Under the pieces are notes generated by a model. It had not been told where the DNA came from, did no database searches, and saw only the letters and a program-made list of their open reading frames with translations. 6,300 nt of DNA from JAIVJZ01 sp035296385 (lineage in GTDB: Bacteria > Acidobacteriota > Blastocatellia > Pyrinomonadales > Pyrinomonadaceae), in contig DATHBB010000082.1 in NCBI GenBank assembly GCA_035296385.1, forward strand, positions 1 to 6,300, read 5' to 3'. Below are positions 6,172-6,300 of the stretch, piece by piece (within the stretch, counting starts at the first letter, position 1; each line of letters starts with the position of its first letter). The translations under genes and the position numbers were made by a program.

Positions 6172-6300
6172 CTCGCCGCTTACCATGAACGGGTGCGAAG
6201 GGTTGACGATCCCGCTTACCCCCGCCAACTCGCACCTTCAACGTATATGTCTCAGAGGAATGTTGCGCGACATATGCACCCTCGGAGCGGTCTACCTGCT
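6156..6300. other. Unassigned right edge with a hairpin and two open frames
   Basis: No gene can be called here. On the minus strand a frame is open from the edge (first full codon at 6298) to a TGA at 6154-6152, giving 48 residues (ending KRRDIIGES) that could be the tail of an upstream gene. Its third codon positions are less GC-rich than those of the kinase. On the plus strand a frame from ATG 6185 stays open to the edge for 38 codons, with no ribosome binding site. A hairpin is also present: GGTGCGA (6192-6198) pairs with TCGCACC (6230-6236), and GTTG (6202-6205) pairs with CAAC (6226-6229). No T-run follows it, so it is not an intrinsic terminator on either strand. Confidence 0.35.

Overview
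The window looks like ordinary chromosomal DNA of a GC-rich bacterium. It has four complete protein genes, one partial gene (rpoD) and one intergenic repeat element. The taxon is inferred only. Three features fit an Acidobacteriota-type chromosome, perhaps Blastocatellia: the very short zinc-finger anti-sigma factor behind an ECF sigma gene, the secreted metallopeptidase-TPR fusion with its cysteine-containing tail, and the heptamer repeats between genes. No marker in the window settles this.

Left half, minus strand (1-2735). Read in transcription order, this holds an ECF sigma factor (2735-2100), a 74-residue zinc-binding anti-sigma factor (2052-1828), an AT-rich non-coding gap of about 420 bp with a promoter candidate, and rpoD, the housekeeping sigma-70 (1410 to the left edge). 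rpoD is cut inside the region 3.2 'finger', so its region 4 lies outside the window. The ECF and anti-sigma genes form a typical sense-and-release pair. The anti-sigma has the C-x25-H-x3-C-x2-C spacing of zinc anti-sigma domains, which matches the redox sensor RsrA as I recall it, and it has no membrane segment. It is therefore probably a cytoplasmic regulator.

Centre, plus strand (2920-4929). This is a 669-residue exported protein with a signal peptide, an HExxH gluzincin-type peptidase domain, at least four TPR-like units and a C-terminal domain with four cysteines. It is divergent from the ECF gene across 184 bp. Each side of this gap has its own sigma-70-like promoter candidate. Co-regulation by the ECF factor is possible but unproven.

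Between the convergent peptidase and kinase genes lies a roughly 170-bp imperfect palindrome (4934-5103) built from two families of 7-bp repeats. It is the most unusual structure in the window.

Right part, minus strand (5136-6071). This is a PfkB-family sugar-phosphate kinase of the 1-phosphofructokinase/tagatose-6-phosphate kinase type. The last 230 bp are unassigned. They hold weak promoter-like elements, a hairpin and two open frames running off the edge that I cannot call with confidence. I see no CRISPR array, tRNA, rRNA, transposase or phage gene, and no clear new multi-gene system.
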